Positions 8,212 through 16,163 of a stretch of 64,000 nt of DNA are shown here, one piece after another. Position numbers and translations under genes: made by a program. The notes below the pieces were generated by a model. The model saw only the letters and a program-made list of their open reading frames with translations, was not told the origin of the DNA and ran no database searches. Within the stretch, counting starts at the first letter, position 1. Every line of letters begins with the position of its first letter. The DNA is from Bradyrhizobium sp. 138 (GTDB lineage Bacteria; Pseudomonadota; Alphaproteobacteria; Rhizobiales; Xanthobacteraceae). The stretch is taken from the NCBI RefSeq assembly GCF_023074075.1, contig NZ_JADPKT010000087.1, positions 102,893 to 166,892 on the forward strand, read 5' to 3'.

Positions 8212-9576
8212 ATGAGCGGGAAGACGGTTGCGATCATCGGGGCAGGGCCGGTCGGCCTCGCGGCGGCCGCGCACGTGCTCGAACGCGGCATGTCGCCCAT
8301 CGTGCTCGAGGCCGGAGGTGAGGCCGCCCATGCGGTCCGTCAGTGGCAGCACGTGCAGCTGTTCTCGCCGTGGGAATACAATGTCGACAAGGCGGCGGCG
8401 CGCCTGCTCGCCCTGACGGGATGGAATTCGCCGGACCCGCAACCCTATCCGAGCGGCGGCGAGCTGATCGAGCGCTATCTCGATCCGCTCGCGACGCGAA
8501 CGCCGCTGCGCGAGGCGATCCGGACCTCGAGCCGTGTCACGGCGATCAGCCGCGCCGGCTTCGACAAGGCGAGGACGAAGGGCAGGGAGCCGGCGCCGTT
8601 CGAGATTCGCTATCAGAACGGCAAGGGCCCCGAAGTGCTGCGCGCCGACGCCGTGATCGACGCGTCAGGCACGTGGTTCTCGCCCAATCCCGCCGGCAGC
8701 AACGGCTTGCCGGCGATCGGCGAACGCGAGCGCGCGGACCGCATCGCCCATGGCATGCCGGACGTGCGGAGCACAGATCGCGCCAGATATGCCGGGAAGA
8801 CCATTGCCGTGCTCGGTGCCGGCCATTCCGCCGTGGGCACGCTGATCGATCTCGTGCAACTCGCCGATGAAGTGCCCGGCACCAAGCCCGTCTGGCTCCT
8901 GCGTGGCACTGAACCCGCAAAGGCCTTTGGCGGCGGCCGTAACGACCAGCTTGCCGCACGCGGCGAGCTTGGCTCGACCTTCGCCGCGCTGGTCGCTGCC
9001 GGCAAGATCGCGGTCGAGACCGGATTCGGCGTCACGCATGTGTCGGACTCCGAAGGTCGCCTCAGGATTTCGGCCGGCGCCGGCTGCGGCGCGCGTAGCG
9101 TGATTGCGGATGAGTTGATCGTCGCGACCGGTTTTCGTCCGGACTTTTCATTCCTGTCCGAGCTGCGGCTTCGGCTCGACCCGGCCATCGAGGCGCCGGT
9201 CGCGCTGGCGCCGCTGATCGATCCCAACGAGCATAGCTGCGGCACGGTCCGTCCGCACGGCGCGCGCGAGCTCGCGCATGACGAGCCGGGCTTCTACGTC
9301 GCCGGCATGAAATCCTACGGCCGGGCGCCGACCTTTCTGATGATGACAGGCTACGAGCAGGTCCGCTCGATCGCCGCCGACATCGCCGGCGACAAGAAGG
9401 CCGCGGCGCGGGTCGAGCTGGTGTTGCCGGAGACCGGCGTCTGCACCCGCGGTGGCGTGGAAAAAGGGGCCGCAGCGGAATGTTGCGGCGGTCCGGCCAA
9501 GGAAGATGTCTCGGCGTGCTGCGCCGCCGACGAGGCGGCGAAGAGGGCGGGTGCCTCCGGCTGCGGCTGCACATGA
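8212..9576 (+). CDS. FAD/NAD(P)-binding flavoprotein of the arsenic locus with Cys-rich tail
   Basis: A 454-residue flavoprotein of the flavin-monooxygenase/thioredoxin-reductase-like type. The N-terminal FAD Rossmann motif is VAIIGAGPVGLAAA, a second dinucleotide motif is IAVLGAGHSAVGT (about residues 198-215), and ATGFRPD precedes the C-terminal FAD contact. The last 45 residues are unusual: C411, C424-C425 (ECCGGP), C436-C437 (ACC), C451 and C453 (GCGCT). Vicinal Cys pairs of this kind bind arsenite well, and the CCGG piece also occurs in the neighbouring ArsR at C91-C92. It may be ArsO-like or act on organoarsenicals; the reaction is unknown. ATG 8212 was chosen for its strong GGGAGAAG ribosome site; ATG 8185 is weaker. 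Confidence 0.82.
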   Translation: MSGKTVAIIGAGPVGLAAAAHVLERGMSPIVLEAGGEAAHAVRQWQHVQLFSPWEYNVDKAAARLLALTGWNSPDPQPYPSGGELIERYLDPLATRTPLREAIRTSSRVTAISRAGFDKARTKGREPAPFEIRYQNGKGPEVLRADAVIDASGTWFSPNPAGSNGLPAIGERERADRIAHGMPDVRSTDRARYAGKTIAVLGAGHSAVGTLIDLVQLADEVPGTKPVWLLRGTEPAKAFGGGRNDQLAARGELGSTFAALVAAGKIAVETGFGVTHVSDSEGRLRISAGAGCGARSVIADELIVATGFRPDFSFLSELRLRLDPAIEAPVALAPLIDPNEHSCGTVRPHGARELAHDEPGFYVAGMKSYGRAPTFLMMTGYEQVRSIAADIAGDKKAAARVELVLPETGVCTRGGVEKGAAAECCGGPAKEDVSACCAADEAAKRAGASGCGCT

Positions 9577-9642
9577 GGCAGTTGCAATGCGCAAGCTGAG
9601 CGGCACTTCGGCGGCGATCGTTCCACCAGTCGGATATCGCCG

Positions 9643-10050
9643 CTACGGCTGCGGAGGAAAACGGTCGAACGTCGGCAGCTCGTGCGCGTGCGCCATCCAG
9701 CGCAGGCGCTCGGCGACCTGGATGTGCATCGTCGGCGGGATCGCATCGGGATCGTCGTAGGTCGCGCTCTGGACGTCGATGATCCCGGGCTGCATGCTGG
9801 CGTTGACATAGAACAGGCCGGTTCCGCAGTCGCCGCAAAAGTGCCGTTGCGCATGTTCCGAAGACCGGTACACCTTGGGCTCGCCCTTGGTCACCTTGAC
9901 GGCGTCCTCCGCGTACATCGTCCAGCCGACAAGTGGAGCGCCGGCGTGAACTCTGCAATCGCGGCAGTGGCACAGCGCGTGCACGATCATTTCGCCTTCG
10001 ATCTGATAACGGATTGCGCCGCAGTGACAGCCGCCGGTGATGGTGCTCAT
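9643..10050 (-). CDS. GFA family (glutathione-dependent formaldehyde-activating/CENP-V fold) protein
   Basis: A 135-residue zinc protein of the GFA/CENP-V family. The zinc-binding cysteines are in GGCHCGAIRY, ALCHCRDCR and HFCGDCGTG, the usual three-part pattern. Members are annotated after glutathione-dependent formaldehyde-activating enzyme, but most have no proven reaction. ATG 10050 is preceded by GGGAGGAACG, a strong ribosome site. The frame stays open further upstream, but that stretch shows no family features. It faces the flavoprotein tail to tail, and its upstream flank contains two gene fragments, so its surroundings look rearranged. Confidence 0.9.
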   Translation of the reverse strand: MSTITGGCHCGAIRYQIEGEMIVHALCHCRDCRVHAGAPLVGWTMYAEDAVKVTKGEPKVYRSSEHAQRHFCGDCGTGLFYVNASMQPGIIDVQSATYDDPDAIPPTMHIQVAERLRWMAHAHELPTFDRFPPQP

Positions 10051-10168
10051 GCGTTCCTCCCGTTTGAAGGTCAGTTCGGTGGATCGATAGCTCCCGAGGC
10101 TTGCAGCATCAATGGTGCAATCGAGTTGCGATTGCGTCCTACTGTCGCTTGACAACTGCTGCCATCGC

Positions 10169-10338
10169 TCAAGCCGAGCGGCCGGCCGCAAGCTCGCGCG
10201 TGATCCACTCGGTGAAGGCGCGGATGGCGCGACGCTGCTGGCCTGCGCGGGGAAAGACCAGATGATGGCCGACATAGCGAATGTCGGTGGAACGTCTGGC
10301 AAGGGGCGCCACCAACCGCTTGGTCGCGAAACCTGCTC
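10169..10338 (-). pseudogene. LysR-type regulator, C-terminal fragment
   Basis: Read on the minus strand this piece encodes about 50 residues that look like the last part of a LysR effector-binding domain: LVAPLARRSTDIRYVGHHLV, then FPRAGQQRRAIRAFTEWI, ending in TRELAAGRSA and a TGA at 10171-10169. The pattern of a surface arginine-rich strand followed by a final helix F..WI..E is typical of the family. Nothing of the HTH or the rest of the domain is present upstream, where the sequence changes abruptly into a permease-like fragment on the other strand. It is therefore a remnant, not a gene. Confidence 0.6.
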
Positions 10339-10351
10339 ATCTTCTTCGTAA

Positions 10352-10510
10352 TCATCGCCCCCGTTCGGCGTCGGCTATTACGCCGCCTGCGCCATCAGCC
10401 GCATCAGTCCCGACGAAGGCATCGGACCGATCGTCGGCTATATCGTGGCCTTGCTGATCGGCACGCTGGTGGTTGCTGCGATCCCCTGGATTTCGACCGG
10501 ATTTCTGTGA
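10352..10510 (+). pseudogene. TRAP transporter large permease (DctM-like), C-terminal fragment
   Basis: This plus-strand piece encodes about 50 residues: PPFGVGYYAACAISRISPDE, then a hydrophobic helix (PIVGYIVALLIGTLVVAAI) and the ending PWISTGFL before TGA 10508-10510. That resembles the C-terminus of DctM-type large permeases, with the PPxG turn followed by the last membrane helix. An in-frame stop at 10349-10351 and a possible one-base shift before the PPFG codons cut it off from any longer frame. It abuts the LysR fragment head to head, suggesting a deletion joined two formerly separate genes. Confidence 0.55.
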
Positions 10511-10832
10511 GGCAGAAAGGTGAGAGCCCAGTCAAAGAGTGGCCGTCGATGTGGTTCCATCGAACGGTGACCCTTTCGTGATGCGCCTCGGGCAGGCGCC
10601 GGTTGACAGCTCTGCGGCCAGGGTTTTTCATTCGCGGTACCGGGGACCGTGCGATCTCCCCGTGAGGCGACACGCTCAAGCATCGCGTCCTGATCACCAA
10701 GGGCGCAGCATGTCTCCATACCCGATCTCATCCGAAAAATTGTTGGTTCATCGTGCGCGGCGGCCACGCCGAGGCGGCGCCGTGACACAGGCCGATCTCA
10801 CCTGGGGCTGGGATCCCGCAAGGAGAACAATC
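10511..10832. other. Intergenic stretch without recognisable genes
   Basis: These 322 bases separate the TRAP fragment from the PepSY gene. Short open frames occur on both strands, but none has a ribosome site with a credible protein, and no tRNA, clear promoter or large inverted repeat is visible. AAGGAGAAC near 10820 is the ribosome site of the next gene. Confidence 0.5.
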
Positions 10833-11057
10833 ATGCGTACAGGAATCTTTTACGCGGTCCTGTGTTTCGCGGCAGGGCTGTCGAGCGCATACGCTCTGAC
10901 ACCGGAGGAGCTCGTCGCCAAACTCCAGGCTGCCGGCTATTCGCAGGTTAGCGACATCAAGTCGACCGCCGAGGGGACGACCGCAAAGGCCGTGAAGAAC
11001 GGCAAACAAGTGCGGCTCGTCGTCGACAGCGGCGGTCAGATCAAAGAGCAGAAATGA
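10833..11057 (+). CDS. Small secreted PepSY-domain protein
   Basis: A 74-residue protein with a signal peptide (residues 1-22, ending around SSAYA) followed by a single PepSY-like unit: LTPEELVAKLQAAGYSQVSDI, then a basic strand TAKAVKNGKQVRLVVDSGGQI. PepSY units are found in periplasmic and membrane proteins and are proposed to inhibit proteases or modulate partners. ATG 10833 follows AAGGAGAAC with good spacing. The DUF1259 gene follows 39 bp downstream on the same strand, so the two may be co-transcribed. Confidence 0.82.
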   Translation: MRTGIFYAVLCFAAGLSSAYALTPEELVAKLQAAGYSQVSDIKSTAEGTTAKAVKNGKQVRLVVDSGGQIKEQK

Positions 11058-11096
11058 GGCGCCGGCGGGCGAAATCCAGCCTTGAGGAGCAGTTCA

Positions 11097-11984
11097 ATGA
11101 GAAAGACGATTCCGGCTTTGATGGTCATCGGCGCCTGCTTCATCGCGACGGCTCAGGCGCAGAATGTCGATTGGCAGAAGATCGACGAAACGCTGGGCCG
11201 GAAGCCCAATGTTGCGGATGATGTTCATCGCTACGGCTTTCCCCGCACCGATCTCTCCGTGATTTTGGACGGGGTACCGATCAAGCCGGGGCTCGCGCTC
11301 GGCGGCTGGGTCGCGTTCAAACCTGCACATGGCGGCGCCATGGTCATGGGTGACCTCGTGCTGCTCGAGACCGAGGTCAATCCCGTCATGGCCAAGATGA
11401 TCGCGAACGGTCTTGCGATCACGGCCGTGCACAATCATCTCCTGCGCGCGAGCCCGGCGACGTTCTACATGCACATCGCCGGCCACGGGGATCCCATCAA
11501 GCTGGCTTCGGCAATTCACGGTGCGCTCGCCGAAAGCAAGACCCCGCTGACGGGTGCGGCACCGGCCAACCCGGCGCCCGCCATCGACCTCGATACCGCG
11601 AAGCTCGACCAGATCATCGGCGTCAAAGGGCAGGGCAATGGCGGCATCTATCAGTTCAACGTGAAGCGGCGGGACCCGATCACGGAGGACGGCATGCCGC
11701 TGACCCCTGTCGGCGCGTTGGGCGTTGCGACCGCCATCAACTTCCAGCCAACCGGCGGAGGCAAGGCGGCCATCACCGGTGATTTCGTGCTGACCAGCGA
11801 CGAGGTGAACCCGGTCATCGCCGCCCTGCGGACGCACGGGATCGAGGTAACCGCGCTGCACAGCCACATGCTGGATGAACAGCCGCGGCTCTTCTTCATG
11901 CACTTCTGGGCCAACGACGATGCCATCAAGCTCGCTGAAGGCTTGCGGGCGGCGTTGGACAAGACCGCCAGCACGAAAGGCTGA
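11097..11984 (+). CDS. DUF1259 domain protein (LppY/LpqO family), internally duplicated
   Basis: A 295-residue secreted protein with a signal peptide (residues 1-21, ending TAQAQ). It has two copies of one unit. The first (about residues 45-150) contains LGGWVAFKP...AMVMGDLVLLETEVNPVM and HNHLLR..PATFYMHI. The second (about 185-290) contains MPLTPVGAL, AITGDFVLTSDEVNPVI and HSHMLDEQPRLFFMHFW. The family is DUF1259, called LppY/LpqO in actinobacteria; its function is not established. The conserved HxH and MH histidines in both halves suggest metal or ligand binding. ATG 11097 has TTGAGGAGC upstream. Genes downstream are convergent. Confidence 0.87.
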   Translation: MRKTIPALMVIGACFIATAQAQNVDWQKIDETLGRKPNVADDVHRYGFPRTDLSVILDGVPIKPGLALGGWVAFKPAHGGAMVMGDLVLLETEVNPVMAKMIANGLAITAVHNHLLRASPATFYMHIAGHGDPIKLASAIHGALAESKTPLTGAAPANPAPAIDLDTAKLDQIIGVKGQGNGGIYQFNVKRRDPITEDGMPLTPVGALGVATAINFQPTGGGKAAITGDFVLTSDEVNPVIAALRTHGIEVTALHSHMLDEQPRLFFMHFWANDDAIKLAEGLRAALDKTASTKG

Positions 11985-12232
11985 GACGTTGTACGCGACA
12001 AGCTGGAGTTTTGAGGCCAGACCATCGAATCGCCGCTGGAATCCTCAAAGGTTGGCGAAACTGGCCCGCGACGACTCGCGCAGATGGCGTCGAAGGTGCT
12101 GCAATCGAGTCCGCGGCCCGGCCCCGTGTTCCAGGCATGGACGACCCGCATAGGGAAGGGGGATGACGAGGCGCGACAAGCGGTCAGCTTTCGCCGCGCA
12201 TCGCTCGTGGTTCTCGTCACCCCCCGGTTAGA

Positions 12233-12886
12233 TCAGCGTGCGGCGCGCGGCACCGGCGTGTTGAGCAGTTGCTGCTCCCACAGGAAGGCGATGCCGCTTC
12301 CGGCGGAATGCTGCACGAGCAGCTGCGCAAGCTCGGCGGCATGCTCTGTCCGGGCCCAGTCGCGCTGCCACTCCGAAGCCACGGCCAGCCAGGTCACCAT
12401 GTTCACGCCAGCCGCGATCATGCGCTGGATGGCGACCTCGTGGGCCTCGACCGACGTGCCGCCGGACGCATCGGTGACAACCGTCACGTCCCAACCTTCG
12501 CCGCGCGCCTGGATCGCCGGCATCGCAACGCAGACCTCGGTCCATAGGCCGGCGATGATGAGCTGCTTGCGGCCGGTGGCTTTGACAGCGTTGACCACCT
12601 TTTGATCTTGCCAGGTGTTGATGAAGGTCCGGTCGATCACCTCCTGACCGGGGAAGACATCCGTGATCTGGGGGAAGATGAGACCGCCGCGATCGGCGAT
12701 CACGCTCGTCAGGATGGTGGGAACGCCGAAGGCCTTCGCGGCCTTCGCCAGCGCCGTCGAATTGTTGACCACCATGTGCGGATCGTGGCTGTTCAGATTC
12801 GCAAGCTGATAGGGCTGATGGTCGATCAGAACGAGCACCGAATCTTCGGGGCGAAGAAGCGAAGCAAGCCCGTTACGAAAGCTCAT
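12233..12886 (-). CDS. Isochorismatase-like hydrolase (YcaC-type)
   Basis: A 217-residue cysteine hydrolase of the isochorismatase/nicotinamidase superfamily, closest in layout to YcaC. The catalytic aspartate is in LVLIDHQPYQ. A lysine position is in ATGRKQLIIAGLWTEVCV, whose cysteine is the nucleophile, with the preceding non-proline cis peptide at GLWTE. Substrate is unknown. ATG 12886 is preceded by AGAGGAT. The gene is divergent from a LysR-type regulator with 128 bp between the starts, the usual arrangement for a LysR controlling its neighbour. Confidence 0.92.
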   Translation of the reverse strand: MSFRNGLASLLRPEDSVLVLIDHQPYQLANLNSHDPHMVVNNSTALAKAAKAFGVPTILTSVIADRGGLIFPQITDVFPGQEVIDRTFINTWQDQKVVNAVKATGRKQLIIAGLWTEVCVAMPAIQARGEGWDVTVVTDASGGTSVEAHEVAIQRMIAAGVNMVTWLAVASEWQRDWARTEHAAELAQLLVQHSAGSGIAFLWEQQLLNTPVPRAAR

Positions 12887-13014
12887 GAATATATCCTCTG
12901 TTGTGGGGGGACATGCGCCGACTGCGGCGCCGTGCCCAGACACTTGTCATTCCCCTTTGTGATACGATAGCGCCCTGTTCTGCCAAGCTGTGTCGCCAAT
13001 TGAGGAACGCCGAG

Positions 13015-13896
13015 TTGGACATTGAAGACGTGACGACATTCGTCGAAGTTGCCGATGCCGGGGGCATTTCGGCCGCCGCGCGCCGGCTCGGGGTCTCGAA
13101 GTCGATTGTCAGCCGGCGGCTATTCCGGCTTGAGACGGAGCTGGGCGTCCAGCTTCTTGCAAGAACCACCCGTGGCGCCGCTCTCACAGAAGCCGGCATC
13201 ACGTTTCGAAGCCATGCAGCCGTCGTCCGCGCCGAGATCGACACGGCCATGGAAATCATCCGGCCCGCGGGCGATCTTCGCGGCCGCCTGCGAATTGCCG
13301 TGCCGCTGACCTTCGGGCCGACCCATTTCGCGCCCATACTCGCAGAACTGGGGCGACGTCACCCGCAGCTTCACATCCACACCGCCTATAGCGATCGCTT
13401 CGTCGATATCATTGCCGAGGGATTCGATTGCGCCATTCGGGTTGGCTATCTTCCAGACTCCAACCTGATCGCGAGACGTGTCGGGCCGATCTACGGGAAA
13501 CTTGTCGCGAGCCCGGACTACATCAAGGCGCACGGTGCCCCGGAGATGCTGGACGAGATCATCGCCCATGAAGCGCTGATGCAGGGCACTGAAACCTGGC
13601 AATTCATGGATGGCGACGACATCGTCACGGTTCATCCGCGCGGGCGCTTCAAGGCCGACAACGGCACAGCTCTCGCCGTCGCCGCGGCCGCAGGGCTCGG
13701 CGTCGCCTGGCTCCCCGATTGCGTGATCCGTGAATACCTGGCGTCGGGCGCGCTTGTTCCGGTCATGACACGCCATCCACCACCCTCGGCAGGTGCATAC
13801 GTCGTTCGCCCGCCGGGCCAGCATCCCGCACGGAAGGTCCAGGCCCTCACTGAATTGTTGATCGAGCGTCTCGAAGAAAATCCGCCCCTTGCGTGA
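13015..13896 (+). CDS. LysR family transcriptional regulator
   Basis: A 293-residue LysR protein. The N-terminal HTH reads FVEVADAGGISAAARRLGVS with KSIVSRRLFRLE, and a two-lobed effector domain follows (LRGRLRIAVPLTFG onwards). The start is placed at TTG 13015 because the family normally begins just before DIEDVTTF and TGAGGAACGC precedes it; there is no ATG in a fitting place. It is divergent from the isochorismatase-like hydrolase, which is the likeliest target. The effector domain resembles the CrgA-like group that follows this HTH type (GFDCAIRVGYLPDS). Confidence 0.9.
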   Translation: MDIEDVTTFVEVADAGGISAAARRLGVSKSIVSRRLFRLETELGVQLLARTTRGAALTEAGITFRSHAAVVRAEIDTAMEIIRPAGDLRGRLRIAVPLTFGPTHFAPILAELGRRHPQLHIHTAYSDRFVDIIAEGFDCAIRVGYLPDSNLIARRVGPIYGKLVASPDYIKAHGAPEMLDEIIAHEALMQGTETWQFMDGDDIVTVHPRGRFKADNGTALAVAAAAGLGVAWLPDCVIREYLASGALVPVMTRHPPPSAGAYVVRPPGQHPARKVQALTELLIERLEENPPLA

Positions 13897-13979
13897 ACCG
13901 CTCCTTGGCACACGGACACCAAATCACGAGAAGTCATCCGGGGCGGCCGGATCATGAACTCTCGCGGAGCGAGCCGTCG

Positions 13980-14807
13980 ATGAGGACTGACGTGTCCGAT
14001 ACCCGGAAACTGACGCCCGCACTCTCGACGCCTGAGCGCAACCTGCTGAGGCGAGAAATAGATAAAGGACTGGCCGACATAGCGGCTGGCCGCGTCAGAG
14101 ACCTCGGTGTTGACGCGCTCCTTGCCAAAGGAAGGGAGCTATTCCAGAAGCGCTCAAGCTCCAATGTAAGGCAATTCGGAGTTGATGGTCGAAAGACGCT
14201 CATCTTGCTGCTTCTCCTTTTCGCGATCCCCGCGGGCGACTGCTCCGCGCAGACACCGCCGCCGCCATTCGACGAACATGCGTTCGGGCGCGTGCGGCCG
14301 ACGGTCGTGAAGAGATTGGCGACCCGCTTTTCGCTAGGCGCATTCGCTGGCCGCTTCGAGGAGACGTCGCTCGGCGCAGTCCGCCAAGCCGTGGGTGAAG
14401 GGACCATCCAACACCAGGGCGACGCTGGAGGTAGCATCTATTGGCTGTGTTATAAGCGCGCGCAGCATCGATTATGGGTGTCCAGCGGAGAGATAGGCGG
14501 CCCGGACCATCTCGTCACAGAGATCGTGGAAGAGCTCACCGAGAAAGACACCGAGACCTCGACCGATTGCGCCGTCATCCCGGAAAAGTTCGCGCCCCTC
14601 GTCTTCGACGGCAAGCTGCATTTGGGTATGTCGCGTTTGGAGGTAGTCAAGGCGCTGGGACCGCCGTCGAAATCGGAAGCTGCTCAGATGGTGTATTCTC
14701 ACGAAGGAAAGCTCGCAAACGGTTTCGATGAGACCGCATGGTTCATTCTCCGATTTCGTGAGGAAAAGCTCGTGTCCATGCGCGGCGGCAAGACCACGAC
14801 GAATTGA
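13980..14807 (+). CDS. Chimeric protein: ParD-like antitoxin N-terminus joined to a secreted-type domain
   Basis: This 275-residue frame has two parts that do not normally belong together. Residues 1-60 (PALSTPERNLLRREIDKGLA, then DIAAGRVRDLGVDALLAKGREL and a basic end) look like the small ParD/CopG-type antitoxins common in rhizobia. Residues 72-92 then form a signal-peptide-like stretch (KTLILLLLLFAIPAGDCSAQ). A beta-rich region of about 180 residues follows that I do not recognise, with KLHLGMSRLEVVKALGPPS, a pattern seen in SmpA/OmlA-like lipoprotein domains. No ATG, GTG or TTG start sits between the parts in a suitable place. No ParE-like toxin gene follows. It may be a fusion made by deletion and may not be functional. 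Confidence 0.6.
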   Translation: MRTDVSDTRKLTPALSTPERNLLRREIDKGLADIAAGRVRDLGVDALLAKGRELFQKRSSSNVRQFGVDGRKTLILLLLLFAIPAGDCSAQTPPPPFDEHAFGRVRPTVVKRLATRFSLGAFAGRFEETSLGAVRQAVGEGTIQHQGDAGGSIYWLCYKRAQHRLWVSSGEIGGPDHLVTEIVEELTEKDTETSTDCAVIPEKFAPLVFDGKLHLGMSRLEVVKALGPPSKSEAAQMVYSHEGKLANGFDETAWFILRFREEKLVSMRGGKTTTN

Positions 14808-14901
14808 AGTCGCTGCTAGCAGCGTTCAAGCTTCACAGCGGGGGCTTCTTGCTAGTCTTTTTGCAGTCCGAGAACGGTGAGCCGTGACCAGACAGCGCTG
14901 A

Positions 14902-15303
14902 CTACGCGTGTCCCTCACCCGTATTCTCGATAAAGCCGCCCTTTGGAGCCTTATGAGGCAAGTCCCATCCGAAGTAGACTTCCACCCGGACGATCTTGCC
15001 GCCGCGCACGGTGGTGACCTCACAGTTGCGAAACTTGTGGTCTCGGGCGGCTGCCTCATAGACGATAACTGCACGGTCTCCATCTTCGATCGCGAGCATC
15101 TCGTCAAACGAGGTAGTTTTCTCGCTGTTGGGCCAGCAGCGGCTCAGATAGGTTGCGCGATCCAGTTGATTGTCGATTGGACTGGAAAAGCGATAATCGT
15201 CTGATAGGAGTGCCTCGATCGCTGCCCGATCCTTGTCGACGTATGCCTTCAATCTGGCACGTGCCAGCTTGAGCGTGCTTTCGCGGCGCGACATCTCATT
15301 CAT
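14902..15303 (-). CDS. SnoaL/NTF2-like family protein
   Basis: A 133-residue single-domain protein of the NTF2 superfamily. The family layout is visible: an N-terminal helix with AYVDKDRAAIEALLSDDYRF, the turn SSPIDNQLDRATYLSRCWP, and the paired strands RAVIVYEA and KIVRVEVYFGWDLP. No signal peptide is present, so it should be cytoplasmic. These proteins include isomerases, cyclases and binding proteins, and no reaction can be assigned here. It stands alone: the upstream plus-strand chimera converges on it and the next minus-strand gene starts well beyond it. Confidence 0.85.
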   Translation of the reverse strand: MNEMSRRESTLKLARARLKAYVDKDRAAIEALLSDDYRFSSPIDNQLDRATYLSRCWPNSEKTTSFDEMLAIEDGDRAVIVYEAAARDHKFRNCEVTTVRGGKIVRVEVYFGWDLPHKAPKGGFIENTGEGHA

Positions 15304-15578
15304 TCCTGTCTCCGAGGGTTAGCCTTGTGAGCGCCCGACTCGGGATAACGGCCGATGTCCGTTTTTGATCCGCATTCGAACCCTTCCGCAACGTCGGCTT
15401 CGGGGCAAAACCCGCCATCCGCTGTACGCACGACAACGTCCGCTATGGCCGAAAGCGTAAGCTGTGTTCCTGCATGCTGGTCGAGCGGGCTGATCCAAAC
15501 GAACTATCAAATCCTTCCGAACGCGATCGATCGCGCTGCCGTACTCGCCGCTCCCTGACGTGCCGAACTGGCCGCGCT

Positions 15579-16163
15579 TCAGCGCCGGCCGCGCGGCGGC
15601 TCTGCCTTGGCGGGCTGCTCGGTCTGCGGTCCGCAGCTCGCGGCCTGAAGCGTCGCCTGCGCCTGCTGAATCAGGCCAGGCTCGGGGGCGAGCGCCTTCA
15701 TCAGGATCAGGCCGGTGGTAGAGGGGGAATCGATGATCAGGCGGTCGGCCGCGGTGACCTCTTCATCCTCGGGCAGCTCGTTGTGCTGCGCTTCCGTCAT
15801 CAAATCGAGCTCGATCACCTTGCGGCCCGCGGAGCGGTCGTTGATGGCGTAATAGGCGATCTCGTTTCGGGTGTAGAACGAGACCGAGGTGTAGGCCTGG
15901 CTCACCGGCACCGTCAGCTTGATCGGCCCGCCCGAGAGGTCGTAGCGGCAGATCGCCAGCGCGAAGGCCGGATCCATGAACGGCATCGGCGAGGTCTGCG
16001 GATCGGCGAGGGGAAGCTGCGTCACGCCGTTCAGCTTGGTCATCGGCGTCAGTCGTGAATAGGCATCCTGCGTCGCGATCCGCGGCAGCGCCAGCACGCT
16101 GACGAGATGGACCACGAGGCCCAGAACGATGCCGGCAACGATGGTGAACGCCAGGCGGATCAT
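15579..16163 (-). CDS. DUF1254 domain-containing membrane-anchored protein
   Basis: A 194-residue protein with one N-terminal membrane helix (residues 5-29) and a periplasmic domain of the DUF1254 type: PFMDPAFALAICRYDLSGGP, then SFYTRNEIAYYAINDRSAG, then RLIIDSPSTTGLILMKAL. A cysteine-containing proline-rich tail follows. It overlaps the upstream DUF1214 gene by 4 nt (ATGA), so they form a two-gene operon. DUF1254 and DUF1214 are often found together, sometimes as one polypeptide, and their role is unknown. Confidence 0.86.
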   Translation of the reverse strand: MIRLAFTIVAGIVLGLVVHLVSVLALPRIATQDAYSRLTPMTKLNGVTQLPLADPQTSPMPFMDPAFALAICRYDLSGGPIKLTVPVSQAYTSVSFYTRNEIAYYAINDRSAGRKVIELDLMTEAQHNELPEDEEVTAADRLIIDSPSTTGLILMKALAPEPGLIQQAQATLQAASCGPQTEQPAKAEPPRGRR

